Position numbers and translations under genes: made by a program. DNA of 64,000 nt from Pseudoleptotrichia goodfellowii (GTDB lineage Bacteria > Fusobacteriota > Fusobacteriia > Fusobacteriales > Leptotrichiaceae): assembly GCF_007990505.1 (NCBI RefSeq), contig NZ_AP019822.1, forward strand, positions 1,240,001 through 1,304,000. Direction: 5' to 3'. Below, in pieces: positions 54,369-63,588 of the stretch. The notes below the pieces were generated by a model. That model was not told where the DNA came from. It was given only the letters and a program-made list of their open reading frames with translations, and did no database searches. Position 1 is the stretch's first letter; each line of letters begins with the position of its first letter.

Positions 54369-55633
54369 TCAAATTTCTGCTTTCACATTTTTCCTCAAAT
54401 CTGTAGGCGTTATATTTTTCAATTTAAAAAAATTATTATTAAATGTTTTAACGGTATTATATCCTAATTCAAAAGAAATATCAATAATACTTTTGTCGGT
54501 TGTAACCAATAATTCACAGGCTTTATTAATTCTTAAAAAATTCAGAAAGTCGATAAATCTTTTGCCGGAATACGACATTAAAATCTTATTCAATTTTGTA
54601 TCGGTAATATTGAATTTGTTTGTTACATCGTTAATAGTGATTTCCTGAGTATAATTATTCTGAATATAATTTACTATTTCATAGACGAGCTTCTGTTCTT
54701 TTTCATTAAATATTCTATATATATTTTTGTAATATTCCCTATAAGCATTAGGCTTCATCTGTAAATATTTATTACATAATTTGGATATATGTGCTCCGTC
54801 TACAAACCCTACGGAATAGGCTATTTCTTCAATATTAAGATCAGTATATACAAGCAGATTCAATGCTTTAGAAATCCTCATATGCCTTAATAACTCGTTA
54901 AATGTAAATCCTGTAACTTCTTCCAAATATTTTGTTATAGACGACTCACTCATAAAAAACATTACTGAAAGTTTATTTAATGTCAATTTTTCATTTAGAT
55001 GTGCATAGATGTACTTAATAATATTATTTTCGATTATCTTTTTTTTTTTGGCAGATTATCTTTTTCGGAAATAATCTTTTTAGCGATAAGTATTACTAAT
55101 TCTGTTAATTTATTTGTTATATATACTTTACTTAAATCAAAATCATTTTCTTCATCAAATTTTTTCTTATCGGAAATTTTATCAAAATTCGAAAATGATT
55201 CTATTTCTATTTCATTTTTTATTTCGTAAAATATATTTTTTATAATTTTTGCTTCTTTATCATCAAAATATACAAAAGGAATTTCTTTTATAAGTGAAAA
55301 AATATGTGTCTTATTTTTTTTGTACCTGTTCAACACATTTAATATTAAACTATTAAAAATCGAATTATAAGATATTTCCATTATTTCCAGCGATTCGTTC
55401 ACTTTTGTTATTTCCACTATTTCCCAAGGAAAAACAGCCAAGAGAGTATTGGGAATAATCTCATACTCTCTTTCATAGACTTTTATTTTTCCTGTCCCTT
55501 TACTGAAAAAGAACAATTTCGATACGCTGTATATAGTCGGTGAAACCGGATTTTCAACATATTCGGCATCAAACGAATACAATTTATAATGTTTGTAACT
55601 CGACTGAAATTGTAAATCCAATTCGTTAAACAT
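54369..55633 (-). pseudogene. AraC-family regulator with two DNA-binding modules, split at a run of 11 A
   Basis: Two frames form one protein. The first starts at ATG 55633 and ends at 55034 after NLPKKKR. With one more A in the tract at 55039-55049 the frame would continue as NNIIKYIYAHLNEKLTLNKL into the second frame and give 421 residues. Domains: an N-terminal cupin-like sensor (~1-150, SVSKLFFFSKGTGKIKVYER), then AraC-type HTH module 1 (NELLRHMRISKALNLL, YSVGFVDGAHISKLC), then module 2 (FIDFLNFLRINKACELL, FELGYNTVKTFNNNFFK). It sits between the YfcC carrier and argS, so it probably controls the arginine cluster. Expression may be phase-variable, rescued by slippage, or lost; a sequencing error is the alternative. 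Confidence 0.8.
55039..55049 (-). repeat. Homopolymer tract A11 inside the regulator gene
   Basis: Eleven A on the coding strand, the longest coding homopolymer I noticed in the window, exactly at the frame break. Nine or twelve A would restore the frame. Confidence 0.9.
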
Positions 55634-55663
55634 CAAATTTCCTCACTATATCTAATTTATTTA

Positions 55664-57061
55664 TTATCTGATAAACATCATTGCTGCTGTTAATATAACT
55701 ACATCAGCAATAATTATTGCTGCAATAAGTTTTCCTACAAATTTTAACCATGTTCCGTATTGCATTTTACCTATTGCAAGACCTCCCATAACAACCCCTG
55801 ATGTAGGTGTTATAAGGTTTATAACTCCTGAAGCCGCACTGAATATTAATACCATAACTTCAGCACTGTATCCTAAAGTAGATGTCAAAGGTCCCAATAC
55901 AGGGAATGCAACTGAAGCCAATCCCGATGTAGAAGGAATTAAGAATGACAATACCAAGAATAACACATATGAAGCCGGTGCAAATATAACAGGGGATAAT
56001 CCTTTTAATGCTGTTGAAGCAGATTCCAAAATAAATGTATCAAATTTTGTAGCAGCCATTAATACAGAAGCACCTCTAGCAACTGCTATTATCAATACAA
56101 CACTTAGTATATCTTTTACTCCGTCCATAAAAGAATCTATAATTTCAGATTCTTTAAATCTGTTAATTACACCTATTACAATTGCAGCAATTAAGAACCA
56201 CATTGATAATTCACCAAAATACCATTTTCCTAAAGGAGTTCCTGTTAAGAAACTGGACCAACCTACAAAAATATTTATTCCAAAGTTTTCCCATGGTATT
56301 AATGAAATTACCATTATAATAAATGTTATCCCGAATACTATTAATGTAGCTCTTGTTTTTCCTGTAAATTCTATATTATCAAAATTTGCATGTCCAAAAT
56401 GCTCATGCATATCATTTTGTTCCTGTAATGACAAAATAGTAGAACCTTTTTCAGCTTTTACTTTTTTAGCATATCTTAACACATAGAAAATAGCCATTAA
56501 TAGAGCAGTAAGCCATAATATAGCTCCCAATACTATTACAGTTGCACTATTATATTGGATTCCTTTTTCTTTTAATGCATCAAGAGCAACTCCCACTGCA
56601 AACGGATTTACTGTAGATCCTAAAACTCCGACTCCTGCACCAAGCATTATTGTTGCAACTCCCACAGTAGTATCAAAACCTGCAGCAACCATTGTAGAAC
56701 AGATTAACACATAAAATGCAACTGTTTCTTCTGCCATTCCGTAAGTAGTTCCACCTATGGAAAATAAAATCATCAATATAACAATTAAGACAAGTTCATT
56801 TCCTTTAAGTTTTTTTACTAAAGCTCCTATTCCTGCATCTAAAGCTCCTGTTTTAGTAACTACTCCTAAAAATCCTCCAAGTAATAATATAAATATACAT
56901 ACATCAATAGCTTCTTTAAATCCGTTAAAAGGTGCCATTACTACTGTTGCCAACGAAGCATCTTGTACTTGAGGAAATAGATATGTTAAAATTGCCAAAG
57001 CAAATATTATTAAAAACAATATCGAAAAAGCTGATAACTGAATACCTTTTTTCTTAGCCAT
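55664..57061 (-). CDS. YfcC-family carrier of the arginine cluster
   Basis: A 465-residue membrane protein with about twelve segments and the family motif GGTTYGMAEETVAFYVLICS; it is related to the carrier at 21758-23266 but shorter at the N-terminus. SFLIPSTSGLASVAFPVLGP is in the second half. YfcC proteins near arc genes are often annotated as arginine/ornithine or basic amino acid antiporters, so the cluster has two candidate exchangers of different families. TAGGAG precedes the ATG. It lies 19 bp after arcC. Confidence 0.88.
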   Translation of the reverse strand: MAKKKGIQLSAFSILFLIIFALAILTYLFPQVQDASLATVVMAPFNGFKEAIDVCIFILLLGGFLGVVTKTGALDAGIGALVKKLKGNELVLIVILMILFSIGGTTYGMAEETVAFYVLICSTMVAAGFDTTVGVATIMLGAGVGVLGSTVNPFAVGVALDALKEKGIQYNSATVIVLGAILWLTALLMAIFYVLRYAKKVKAEKGSTILSLQEQNDMHEHFGHANFDNIEFTGKTRATLIVFGITFIIMVISLIPWENFGINIFVGWSSFLTGTPLGKWYFGELSMWFLIAAIVIGVINRFKESEIIDSFMDGVKDILSVVLIIAVARGASVLMAATKFDTFILESASTALKGLSPVIFAPASYVLFLVLSFLIPSTSGLASVAFPVLGPLTSTLGYSAEVMVLIFSAASGVINLITPTSGVVMGGLAIGKMQYGTWLKFVGKLIAAIIIADVVILTAAMMFIR

Positions 57062-57080
57062 ATTTTTCTCCTACTTTCAT

Positions 57081-58016
57081 TTAAAATTTAATAACAGTTC
57101 CTGTATTTCCTGCCAAAGCAGAACCTGCATTTTGTAATGAAGTTATTATTGCCTGTCCATTTTTATTATTTTTTACATATTCTACACAAGCTTCTATTTT
57201 CGGTAGCATACTTCCTTTGGCAAAATGACCTTCATCAATATATTTTTTAACTTCTTCAGTATTTATAACATCCAATTCTTTTTGATCAGGTTTATTATAG
57301 TTAATATAAACTTTGTCAACTGCTGTCAATATTACAAGCATGTCAGCTTTTAAGTCAGCAGCAAGTTTTGAACTTGATTTATCTTTGTCTATAACAGAGT
57401 CAACACCTTTGTAACGACCATTTTCTTCTATTACAGGTATTCCTCCTCCGCCTACAGTTATTACAACTGTACCATTATTTACAAGTGTTTCCACTTCTTC
57501 AAGTTCAACTATTCTTTTAGGTAACGGAGAAGGTACTACTCTTCTGTATCCTCTTCCCGCATCTTCTACAAATGTAAATCCTTTTTCGGCTGCTATTTTG
57601 TCAGCTTCTTCTTTACTGTAGAACATACCTATAGGTTTTGTAGGATTAGTGAAAGCAGGGTCATCTTTATCGACAACTACCTGAGTAACTAATGTTACAA
57701 CACCTTTTTTAATATTTTGAGCCTGCAATTCTTCTCTTATTGCCTGTTGAAGATGATATCCTATATAACCCTGACTCATCGCGCCGCATTCTGCAAAAGG
57801 CATATAAGGAGTTTTTACTTCTCCGTTTGCAGCGTAATCCATTGCCAAGTTTATCATTCCCACTTGAGGACCGTTTCCATGACCTATTATAACTTCATAT
57901 CCCTCTTTGATCATATCAACGATTGATTTTGCAGTATTTTTTACTAATTGCAACTGCTCTTCAGGAGAATTTCCTAAAGCGTTTCCGCCAAGTGCTACTA
58001 CTACTCTTTTCGCCAT
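57081..58016 (-). CDS. arcC: Carbamate kinase
   Basis: A 311-residue amino acid kinase-fold enzyme that transfers phosphate from carbamoyl phosphate to ADP, giving ATP, CO2 and ammonia. [10 protein letters not shown] is the N-terminal motif, followed by [10 protein letters not shown], and [20 protein letters not shown]. The ATG follows the argF stop by two bases and has no ribosome-binding site of its own, so translation is coupled. Confidence 0.96.
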   Translation of the reverse strand: MAKRVVVALGGNALGNSPEEQLQLVKNTAKSIVDMIKEGYEVIIGHGNGPQVGMINLAMDYAANGEVKTPYMPFAECGAMSQGYIGYHLQQAIREELQAQNIKKGVVTLVTQVVVDKDDPAFTNPTKPIGMFYSKEEADKIAAEKGFTFVEDAGRGYRRVVPSPLPKRIVELEEVETLVNNGTVVITVGGGGIPVIEENGRYKGVDSVIDKDKSSSKLAADLKADMLVILTAVDKVYINYNKPDQKELDVINTEEVKKYIDEGHFAKGSMLPKIEACVEYVKNNKNGQAIITSLQNAGSALAGNTGTVIKF

Positions 58017-58018
58017 TA

Positions 58019-59011
58019 TTATTTCAATGTAGCATACATAACTGCTTTAATTGTATGCATTCTGTTTTCAGCTTGGTCGAATACTTTTGATTGAGGGCTT
58101 TCAAAAACTTCGTCTGTAACTTCCATTTCAGGCAATCCAAATTTATCGTTAATTTCTTTTCCGATAGTTGTTTTCAAATCGTGGAATGAAGGTAAGCAGT
58201 GCAAGAAGATTGTTGTATCTTTAGCATAGCTCATAGCCTGTTTGTTTACTTGGAATTTTTTCAATTCTTTAATTCTTTGTTCCCAAACTTCATCAGGTTC
58301 TCCCATAGATACCCATATGTCAGTGTAGATAACATCAGCATCTGTACATGCTTCTTTTACATCTTCAGTAAATCTTATTTTACTTCCGCTTTCTTTTGCA
58401 ATAGCTTCAGCTTGAGCTATCAATTCAGGAGTAGGTTTTAAATCTTTAGGTCCGCATGCAGTAAAGTTCAATCCCATTTTAGCACATGCTATTAATAAAG
58501 AGTTACCCATATTGTTTCTTGTATCTCCCATGTAAACAAAGTTGATTCCTTTTAAGTATCCGAAGTTTTCTTCGATTGTTAATAAGTCAGCTAACATTTG
58601 AGTAGGATGAAATTCGTTTGTCAATCCGTTCCATACAGGTACTCCTGCATTTGCAGCCAATTCTTCAACTATAGTTTGATCAAATCCTCTATATTCGATA
58701 CCGTCATACATTCTTCCCAAAACACGTGCAGTATCTTCGATGCTTTCTTTTTTACCCATTTGAGAACTTCCCGGATCAAGGTAAGTAACTCCCATTCCTA
58801 AATCCATTCCTGCTACTTCAAATGAACATCTTGTACGTGTAGATGTTTTTTCAAATAAAAGAACTATGTTTTTTCCTTCCAAATATTTGTGAGGTGTTCT
58901 TGTTAATTTTAATTCTTTAAAGTTTTTTGATAAGTCCAACAAATATCTTATATCGGAACTTGTGAAATCCAACAATTTCAAATAATTTCTTCCTGCTAAA
59001 TTTTTAGGCAT
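58019..59011 (-). CDS. arcB: Ornithine carbamoyltransferase (catabolic)
   Basis: A 330-residue enzyme that in this pathway splits citrulline into ornithine and carbamoyl phosphate. [13 protein letters not shown] binds carbamoyl phosphate, [10 protein letters not shown] and [12 protein letters not shown] follow, and [10 protein letters not shown] carries the catalytic cysteine. It is second in the arc cluster. The anabolic enzyme argF is homologous; the surrounding genes define the catabolic role. GAGAGAGGATG precedes the ATG. Confidence 0.95.
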   Translation of the reverse strand: MPKNLAGRNYLKLLDFTSSDIRYLLDLSKNFKELKLTRTPHKYLEGKNIVLLFEKTSTRTRCSFEVAGMDLGMGVTYLDPGSSQMGKKESIEDTARVLGRMYDGIEYRGFDQTIVEELAANAGVPVWNGLTNEFHPTQMLADLLTIEENFGYLKGINFVYMGDTRNNMGNSLLIACAKMGLNFTACGPKDLKPTPELIAQAEAIAKESGSKIRFTEDVKEACTDADVIYTDIWVSMGEPDEVWEQRIKELKKFQVNKQAMSYAKDTTIFLHCLPSFHDLKTTIGKEINDKFGLPEMEVTDEVFESPQSKVFDQAENRMHTIKAVMYATLK

Positions 59012-59053
59012 TTAAATCATCCTCTCTCTTATTTTTAAAATTATTTTTACAAC

Positions 59054-59091
59054 CAATCAACCGGCTATGAAATAGTCGGTTAATTGATTTT
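59054..59091 (-). promoter_or_regulatory. Intercistronic hairpin between arcA and arcB
   Basis: An imperfect long stem (AATCAATTAACCGACTA with TAGCCGGTTGATTGGTT) around TTTCA in the 116-bp gap. The T-tract is weak, so partial termination or mRNA processing that sets arcA above the downstream genes is more likely than full termination. Confidence 0.5.
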
Positions 59092-59127
59092 ATTATAGCA
59101 TATTTTTGTTATTTTGAATTTAATTTT

Positions 59128-60342
59128 TTAGTCTTCTCTGACTAAAGGCATACTCATACATCTAGGGCCTCCACGTCCTCTGGACAATTCAGCACTCGGC
59201 ATTTCAAGAACTTTTAATCCTGCACGTCTTAAAAGTTCATTTGTTACATCGTTTCTTTCATAAACGACGATAACTCCCGGAGCTATACATAATGTATTCG
59301 ATCCGTCGTTCCATTGTTCTCTTTCAGCAGCGATTCTGTCTTCTCCACCGCATTTGATCAATGTAACATTAGGTACTCCCAAGTATTTTTCAAGGATTGA
59401 TTTTAATGTATCCTGTAATAATTTAACTTCTATTTTATTTCCATTTTTAGTTAATTCGTAAACTTCCAACGGTCCCATAATATTAGGGTGAATAGTAAAT
59501 TTATCATGATCTATTTGTGTAAATACTGTATCCAAGTGCATGAACGCTCTTGTTTCAGGTATTTTAAACGCTAATATAGTTTTTATAGAGCTGTCGCTTG
59601 AATCAAATATATTTTTAGCAATCTGATCTATTGCTGCAGCTTGAGTACGTTGAGAAATACCTATTGCAAGAACTTTATCATTCAAGTTAAGTATATCTCC
59701 ACCTTCAATATGGAATTGATTATCTCTTTCATAGAAATAAGGTACTTTTCCTTTATAATCATTATGATGTTTGAAAATGTAATCTGCATAAATTGTTTCT
59801 CTGTTTCTTGTTACTGAATACATTTTATTCAAACTCACTCCGTGCCCTATTGAAGCGAAAGGATCACGCGTGAAATATAGGTTAGGCATAGGATCCAAAA
59901 TTAATTCATTTTCATCAATTAATTTTGAAATCAATGAATCGGAATTTAATTTTAATTCTCCGTATTTTACCCCTTCCATTGTTTTCATAATCAGTTCTTT
60001 GTTATCAGTATAAGATTCAAAAAGTTTCATTAAAGCTTCTCTATATTCAGGAACTAAAACTCCGCCTTCTGTTATAAATTGTTCAAGAAACTGTTTTTTC
60101 AAATCAGGACATTGTGATATTGTTTCAGCTGCCAAATCTTCAAGATACACAACTTCTACACCGTTTTCTCTAAGAATTTGTGCAAAAGCATCGTGTTCCT
60201 GTTGTGCAACTTTTAGGAAAGGTATATCATCAAATAACAATCTTTCCAAAGTATCCGGTGTCAAGTTCAACAATTCTTTTCCCGGTCTGTGCAATAAAAC
60301 TTTTTTCAACGGTTTTATTTCACTTTTTACATTAATTGCCAT
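59128..60342 (-). CDS. arcA: Arginine deiminase
   Basis: A 404-residue enzyme that hydrolyses arginine to citrulline and ammonia, the first step of the pathway. [33 protein letters not shown] and [12 protein letters not shown] are all present; C395 is the catalytic cysteine. GAGGAGG precedes the ATG. It is first in the cluster and has its own promoter and leader. Confidence 0.98.
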   Translation of the reverse strand: MAINVKSEIKPLKKVLLHRPGKELLNLTPDTLERLLFDDIPFLKVAQQEHDAFAQILRENGVEVVYLEDLAAETISQCPDLKKQFLEQFITEGGVLVPEYREALMKLFESYTDNKELIMKTMEGVKYGELKLNSDSLISKLIDENELILDPMPNLYFTRDPFASIGHGVSLNKMYSVTRNRETIYADYIFKHHNDYKGKVPYFYERDNQFHIEGGDILNLNDKVLAIGISQRTQAAAIDQIAKNIFDSSDSSIKTILAFKIPETRAFMHLDTVFTQIDHDKFTIHPNIMGPLEVYELTKNGNKIEVKLLQDTLKSILEKYLGVPNVTLIKCGGEDRIAAEREQWNDGSNTLCIAPGVIVVYERNDVTNELLRRAGLKVLEMPSAELSRGRGGPRCMSMPLVRED

Positions 60343-60428
60343 GTTTAACTTACCTCCTCGTAAGAAAATGAAATTTTATTTTACCGAAACTTATTTCACT
60401 TCTTACCTGCTTCAATAGTAAAAAGCCG

Positions 60429-60451
60429 AAAATGAAATATTTTTTCATTTT
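60429..60451. promoter_or_regulatory. Inverted repeat in the arcA leader
   Basis: AAAATGAAA and TTTCATTTT around five bases, downstream of the predicted transcript start. It resembles but does not exactly match the spacing of ARG boxes (TGAA..6..TTCA; here seven bases). A candidate operator for an arginine-responsive or AraC-type regulator. Confidence 0.4.
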
Positions 60452-60478
60452 TGAAATAATTTCTGTAATTACATTTTT

Positions 60479-60506
60479 ATTATACTTTCAAAAAAGAAAA
60501 TTGTAA
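60479..60506 (-). promoter_or_regulatory. Promoter of the arc cluster
   Basis: TTACAA (60501-60506) and TATAAT (60479-60484) with a 16-base spacer; leader of about 130 bases. Confidence 0.5.
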
Positions 60507-60672
60507 GGAAATTTTTCCCTCTTTTTTTTGTATAATTAATATTTTTAATTTTTTCATAAATTTTTTTTATGAAAAAAGTGATTTTTATAATTTTATTCAA
60601 TGTAATATTTTGTTTTATTTTATATATGTTGAATTTCATTTTTCAGTAATTGTCATTTCTAAATCATTAACA

Positions 60673-60694
60673 ATATATATATATATATATATAT
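60673..60694. repeat. AT dinucleotide microsatellite (11 units)
   Basis: (AT)11 bounded by CA and TG so that the whole reads as a palindrome; it ends six bases before the -35 box of the next gene. Confidence 0.85.
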
Positions 60695-60700
60695 TGTATA

Positions 60701-60728
60701 TTGACTTTTTCTGAAAACATGTTATAAA
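60701..60728 (+). promoter_or_regulatory. Promoter of the 60791 gene
   Basis: TTGACT (60701-60706) and TATAAA (60723-60728) with a 16-base spacer, right after the AT microsatellite. Confidence 0.5.
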
Positions 60729-60790
60729 TAATTTAAATAAGTTTATTTAAAAAAAATACTTGAAATTAAGGATAAGGAGGTGAACATATT

Positions 60791-61099
60791 ATGTCTTTGG
60801 ATCCTAAAACTATACTTTCTCCTAAGGGTAAAGTAGAAAATATTGAAATAATAGAACAGAACACTGATTATACAATTGCTATCTTAAGCTGGGAAGGAAA
60901 AGATACCATTGCTGCCAGATGGAATCCTACTGAAGAAAATACAATGGGAATTCCTCAATCAAGAGGTTATGCGACTTGGTTTATACTTCCCGATACTATC
61001 TTAAAGTCATATTTAAAAGAAAATACGGATAATCCTGTAATTAAAAATTCAGTGCGGATTTTAAATCTATTAATTCATTTATTAAAAAATGAAAAGTAA
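60791..61099 (+). CDS. Small conserved-looking protein of unknown function
   Basis: A 102-residue soluble protein beginning MSLDPKTILSPKGKVENIEI and containing AILSWEGKDTIAARWNPTEE and GIPQSRGYATWFILPD. No signal peptide, no membrane segment and no recognised family. AAGGAGGTG lies 11 bases before the ATG, the strongest type of ribosome-binding site, and a terminator follows, so it is a real, separately expressed gene. Confidence 0.75.
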   Translation: MSLDPKTILSPKGKVENIEIIEQNTDYTIAILSWEGKDTIAARWNPTEENTMGIPQSRGYATWFILPDTILKSYLKENTDNPVIKNSVRILNLLIHLLKNEK

Positions 61100-61102
61100 A
61101 AA

Positions 61103-61131
61103 AAGCCGAATTGAAATTCGGCTGATTTTTT
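61103..61131 (+). terminator. Terminator after the 60791 gene
   Basis: Perfect stem AGCCGAAT/ATTCGGCT followed by GATTTTTTT. Confidence 0.8.
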
Positions 61132-61145
61132 TGTATACTGTATTT

Positions 61146-62291
61146 ATGACTAGTAAACACTTTATACAAAATAAACTGAAAACTATCTTCAGTAATAAAA
61201 ACATTGTACTAAATTCTTTAAACTTTTGCAAGAAAAATTATCTTAACCCTAAACACCTTCAATATATTAAATTTTCTATCTCTAAATTTCTTGCTTGTAG
61301 AGATTTATCCAAAGGCTTCGTTTCTTTCAAATGCCCTAACTGTCCTATTACTCACAAATTCCCTCTTTCCTGTAAATCCAGACTCTGTCCTTCTTGCGGT
61401 TACAAATATTCTCAACTTTGGACTGATAATATTCATAAACATATTCTAAACATTCCTCACAGACATGTTCTTTTTACTATTCCTAAAGCATGCAGAATAT
61501 TTCTAAAAAGAATAAAAGAATTAATAAAATTTCCAAATCTTCTAAATATTACTTCACTGATTCTGATATTCTTCATTATGGTCTTATTTCTGTTATTCAT
61601 ACTTTCGGGCGTGATTTAAAATGGAATCCTCATATTCACGCTATCGTTTCTCTCGGAGGATTTAATAAAAATTTTGATTTTAAAAAACTTGAATACTTTA
61701 ATGTTGATACTATTGCAGCTCAATGGAAATATCACGTCCTTGATATTATTTCTAAGGGAACTATCCTAATCAAAAATTAAAAGATTAGCTAAAATTACTG
61801 TCAATAAGCTATATAGTCAAAATGCAAGATTCTTTTTTAATGTCAGAAGCGGTGATGTCAATAACACCAAAGGTATTATCAAATACTTAGGTCGATATCT
61901 TGCACGTTCTCCTATTGCTGAGTATAAAATTACTGATATTACTGACAATGAAGTTACTTTCTTTTACAATGATTTAGCTAATGATAAACAAAAAACATTT
62001 ATTACTATGCCTATTCAAAAATTTATTTCCCAAATTTTAATCCATGTACCTCCTAAAAATTTTAAAATGGTTAATAGATATGGACTATATGCAAGACATA
62101 TTTCCAATAAGCTAAAAAGAGCTGTTATTCCTTTTAAGAAGAATATTGTCCCTAATAAATTTTCTTTTTATCAAAGACAAACATTTAAAACTTTCGGTAT
62201 AAATCCTTTCTATTGTCCTATATGTAACATTAGAATGATTGTATGGGAATTTTATCATTATTTATATCCCAAACCTAAAAGATATTATTAA
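61146..62291 (+). pseudogene. Decayed IS91-type (HUH, Y2) transposase
   Basis: Three fragments in different frames make up one transposase. The first (61146-~61500) carries the zinc-binding region C..C, SCKSRLCPSCGYKYSQLW, and HRHVLFTIPKA. The second (~61490-61780) has the HUH motif in WNPHIHAIVSLGG. The third (~61790-62291) has YLGRYLARSPIA, the tyrosine motif. At least two frame breaks, both near A-rich runs, separate them, so no intact enzyme can be made. IS91 elements move by rolling-circle transposition. Confidence 0.8.
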
Positions 62292-62300
62292 ATCTTTTTA

Positions 62301-62317
62301 ATCCAACTATGTTGGAT
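62301..62317. repeat. Hairpin just after the IS91-type remnant
   Basis: Perfect stem ATCCAAC/GTTGGAT with a 3-base loop, 10 bases after the last codon. It could be a termination (terIS-like) hairpin of the element or a simple transcription end. Confidence 0.4.
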
Positions 62318-62354
62318 ATTTTGTCATACATTTTTTTTGATAAAAAGATAATAA

Positions 62355-62370
62355 AGAGGCTTACGCCTCT
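62355..62370. terminator. Short hairpin, possible terminator
   Basis: Stem AGAGGC/GCCTCT with a 4-base loop; the following tail is only moderately T-rich. Confidence 0.4.
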
Positions 62371-62461
62371 TATATAATTTGCAAAACATATCATTGAATT
62401 TGATTTCTAATCATTTATTTAATCATTAAATTTAAATTTACTTTCCTTAGGAATAAAAGTG

Positions 62462-62500
62462 AAGCTGTCTCAAAATGTACTACGAGACAGCTTTAATTTT
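62462..62500 (-). terminator. Terminator of the metal permease operon
   Basis: Stem AAGCTGTCTC/GAGACAGCTT with a 12-base loop directly after the permease stop codon region; T-rich on both sides. Confidence 0.6.
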
Positions 62501-63588
62501 TATCTGATATATTCCCTACCCTTATCCGAAATTTTAAATATTCCGTTATCTACATATATAAGTTTTCTGTCTTTTGCTTTTTCCGATATTTTCTCAAAAA
62601 AACTCTTTTCCCAACGCAAATGATACTCCATTGTATCGATTCCGCATTCTTCTTTTTCTTCAGCAGTATCTTTGTGATTTAAAATATGGATTAACAGCAT
62701 TTTTGTGGAAAACTCGATTTTCTGATTTTTTTTACGTCTGAATGTGGAAACAAGTCCGCTTTTAGGGGAAACAATCAGTACAACAATAAATATTGCTCCT
62801 ATTACTACCGCAATCATTCCCGCTATGGAAACATCCCACGCACTTGCCAGGAAAAATCCGATTACACTTGATATTGCCCCTAAAACAACACTCAAAAACA
62901 TCATCATTTTCAGATTATTTGTCAATAAATAAGCTGTTATAGGCGGTCCGATCATAAATGCGACTACCAATATCGAACCTACCGCTTCAAAAGAAGCTAC
63001 TGAAGTCATAGACACAAGCGACATCAGCATATAATGGATTAATATTGGTTTCATTCCCAAAGTTGCTGCAAGAACTCTGTCAAAAGTGGATATTTTCAAC
63101 TCTTTAAAAAATATCACGACAAACAGGAAATTTATAAGAAATATTCCGAATGTAGTTACTAATCCTTTTACAACAGTAACTCCAAATATTTTTGCAGTGT
63201 TAAAAGGAGCAAAAGCCAATTCTCCCAACAATACCGAATCAACGTCCAGATGAACATTTGAAGCGTATTTGGATATTAATATTACGGCTATACTGAATAA
63301 CAAGGGAAAAACAACTCCTATTGCCGAATCCTCTTTTACAAGCCTTGTAGAATTTAAAAGTTCTACAAGATAAACTGTCAAAACTCCTACTATTCCTGCT
63401 CCTACGATAAGAAAAGGCGAACTCAAATCATGAACCATAAAGAAAGCTATTACAATTCCGAGCAAAATAGTGTGAGTTATAGCATCAGATACCATTGCCA
63501 TGCTTTTCAGTACGAGAAACGTTCCTAAAATAGAACACGATCCCGCAACACAAATAGCTATAAGTTGTATTGTCAATCCTGCACTCAT
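62500..63588 (-). CDS. Metal ABC transporter permease (Zn/Mn/Fe type, TroC/TroD-like) with C-terminal domain
   Basis: A 362-residue ABC-3 family permease. Eight or so membrane segments fill residues 1-~275; GSCSILGTFLVLKSMAMVSDAITHT and FEAVGSILVVAFMIGPPITAYL are family motifs. Residues ~285-362 form an extra soluble domain (EECGIDTMEYHLRWEKSFFE) resembling a winged helix, as in long TroC/MntB-type permeases. Its ATG overlaps the stop of the upstream permease by four bases (ATGA), so the two are coupled and probably form a heterodimer. Confidence 0.88.
   Translation of the reverse strand: MSAGLTIQLIAICVAGSCSILGTFLVLKSMAMVSDAITHTILLGIVIAFFMVHDLSSPFLIVGAGIVGVLTVYLVELLNSTRLVKEDSAIGVVFPLLFSIAVILISKYASNVHLDVDSVLLGELAFAPFNTAKIFGVTVVKGLVTTFGIFLINFLFVVIFFKELKISTFDRVLAATLGMKPILIHYMLMSLVSMTSVASFEAVGSILVVAFMIGPPITAYLLTNNLKMMMFLSVVLGAISSVIGFFLASAWDVSIAGMIAVVIGAIFIVVLIVSPKSGLVSTFRRKKNQKIEFSTKMLLIHILNHKDTAEEKEECGIDTMEYHLRWEKSFFEKISEKAKDRKLIYVDNGIFKISDKGREYIR

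Larger units (their letters stand above)
60343..60790. other. Gene-free region between arcA and the 60791 gene
   Basis: It carries the arcA leader and promoter, a dyad at 60429-60451, an AT microsatellite at 60673-60694 and the promoter of the 60791 gene. I see no gene. Confidence 0.7.

Noticed and set aside
54369-54986. Separate 205-aa AraC regulator starting with TTG
   Set aside because: Its start lies inside the first DNA-binding domain and lacks a ribosome-binding site; it is the second part of the gene split at A11.
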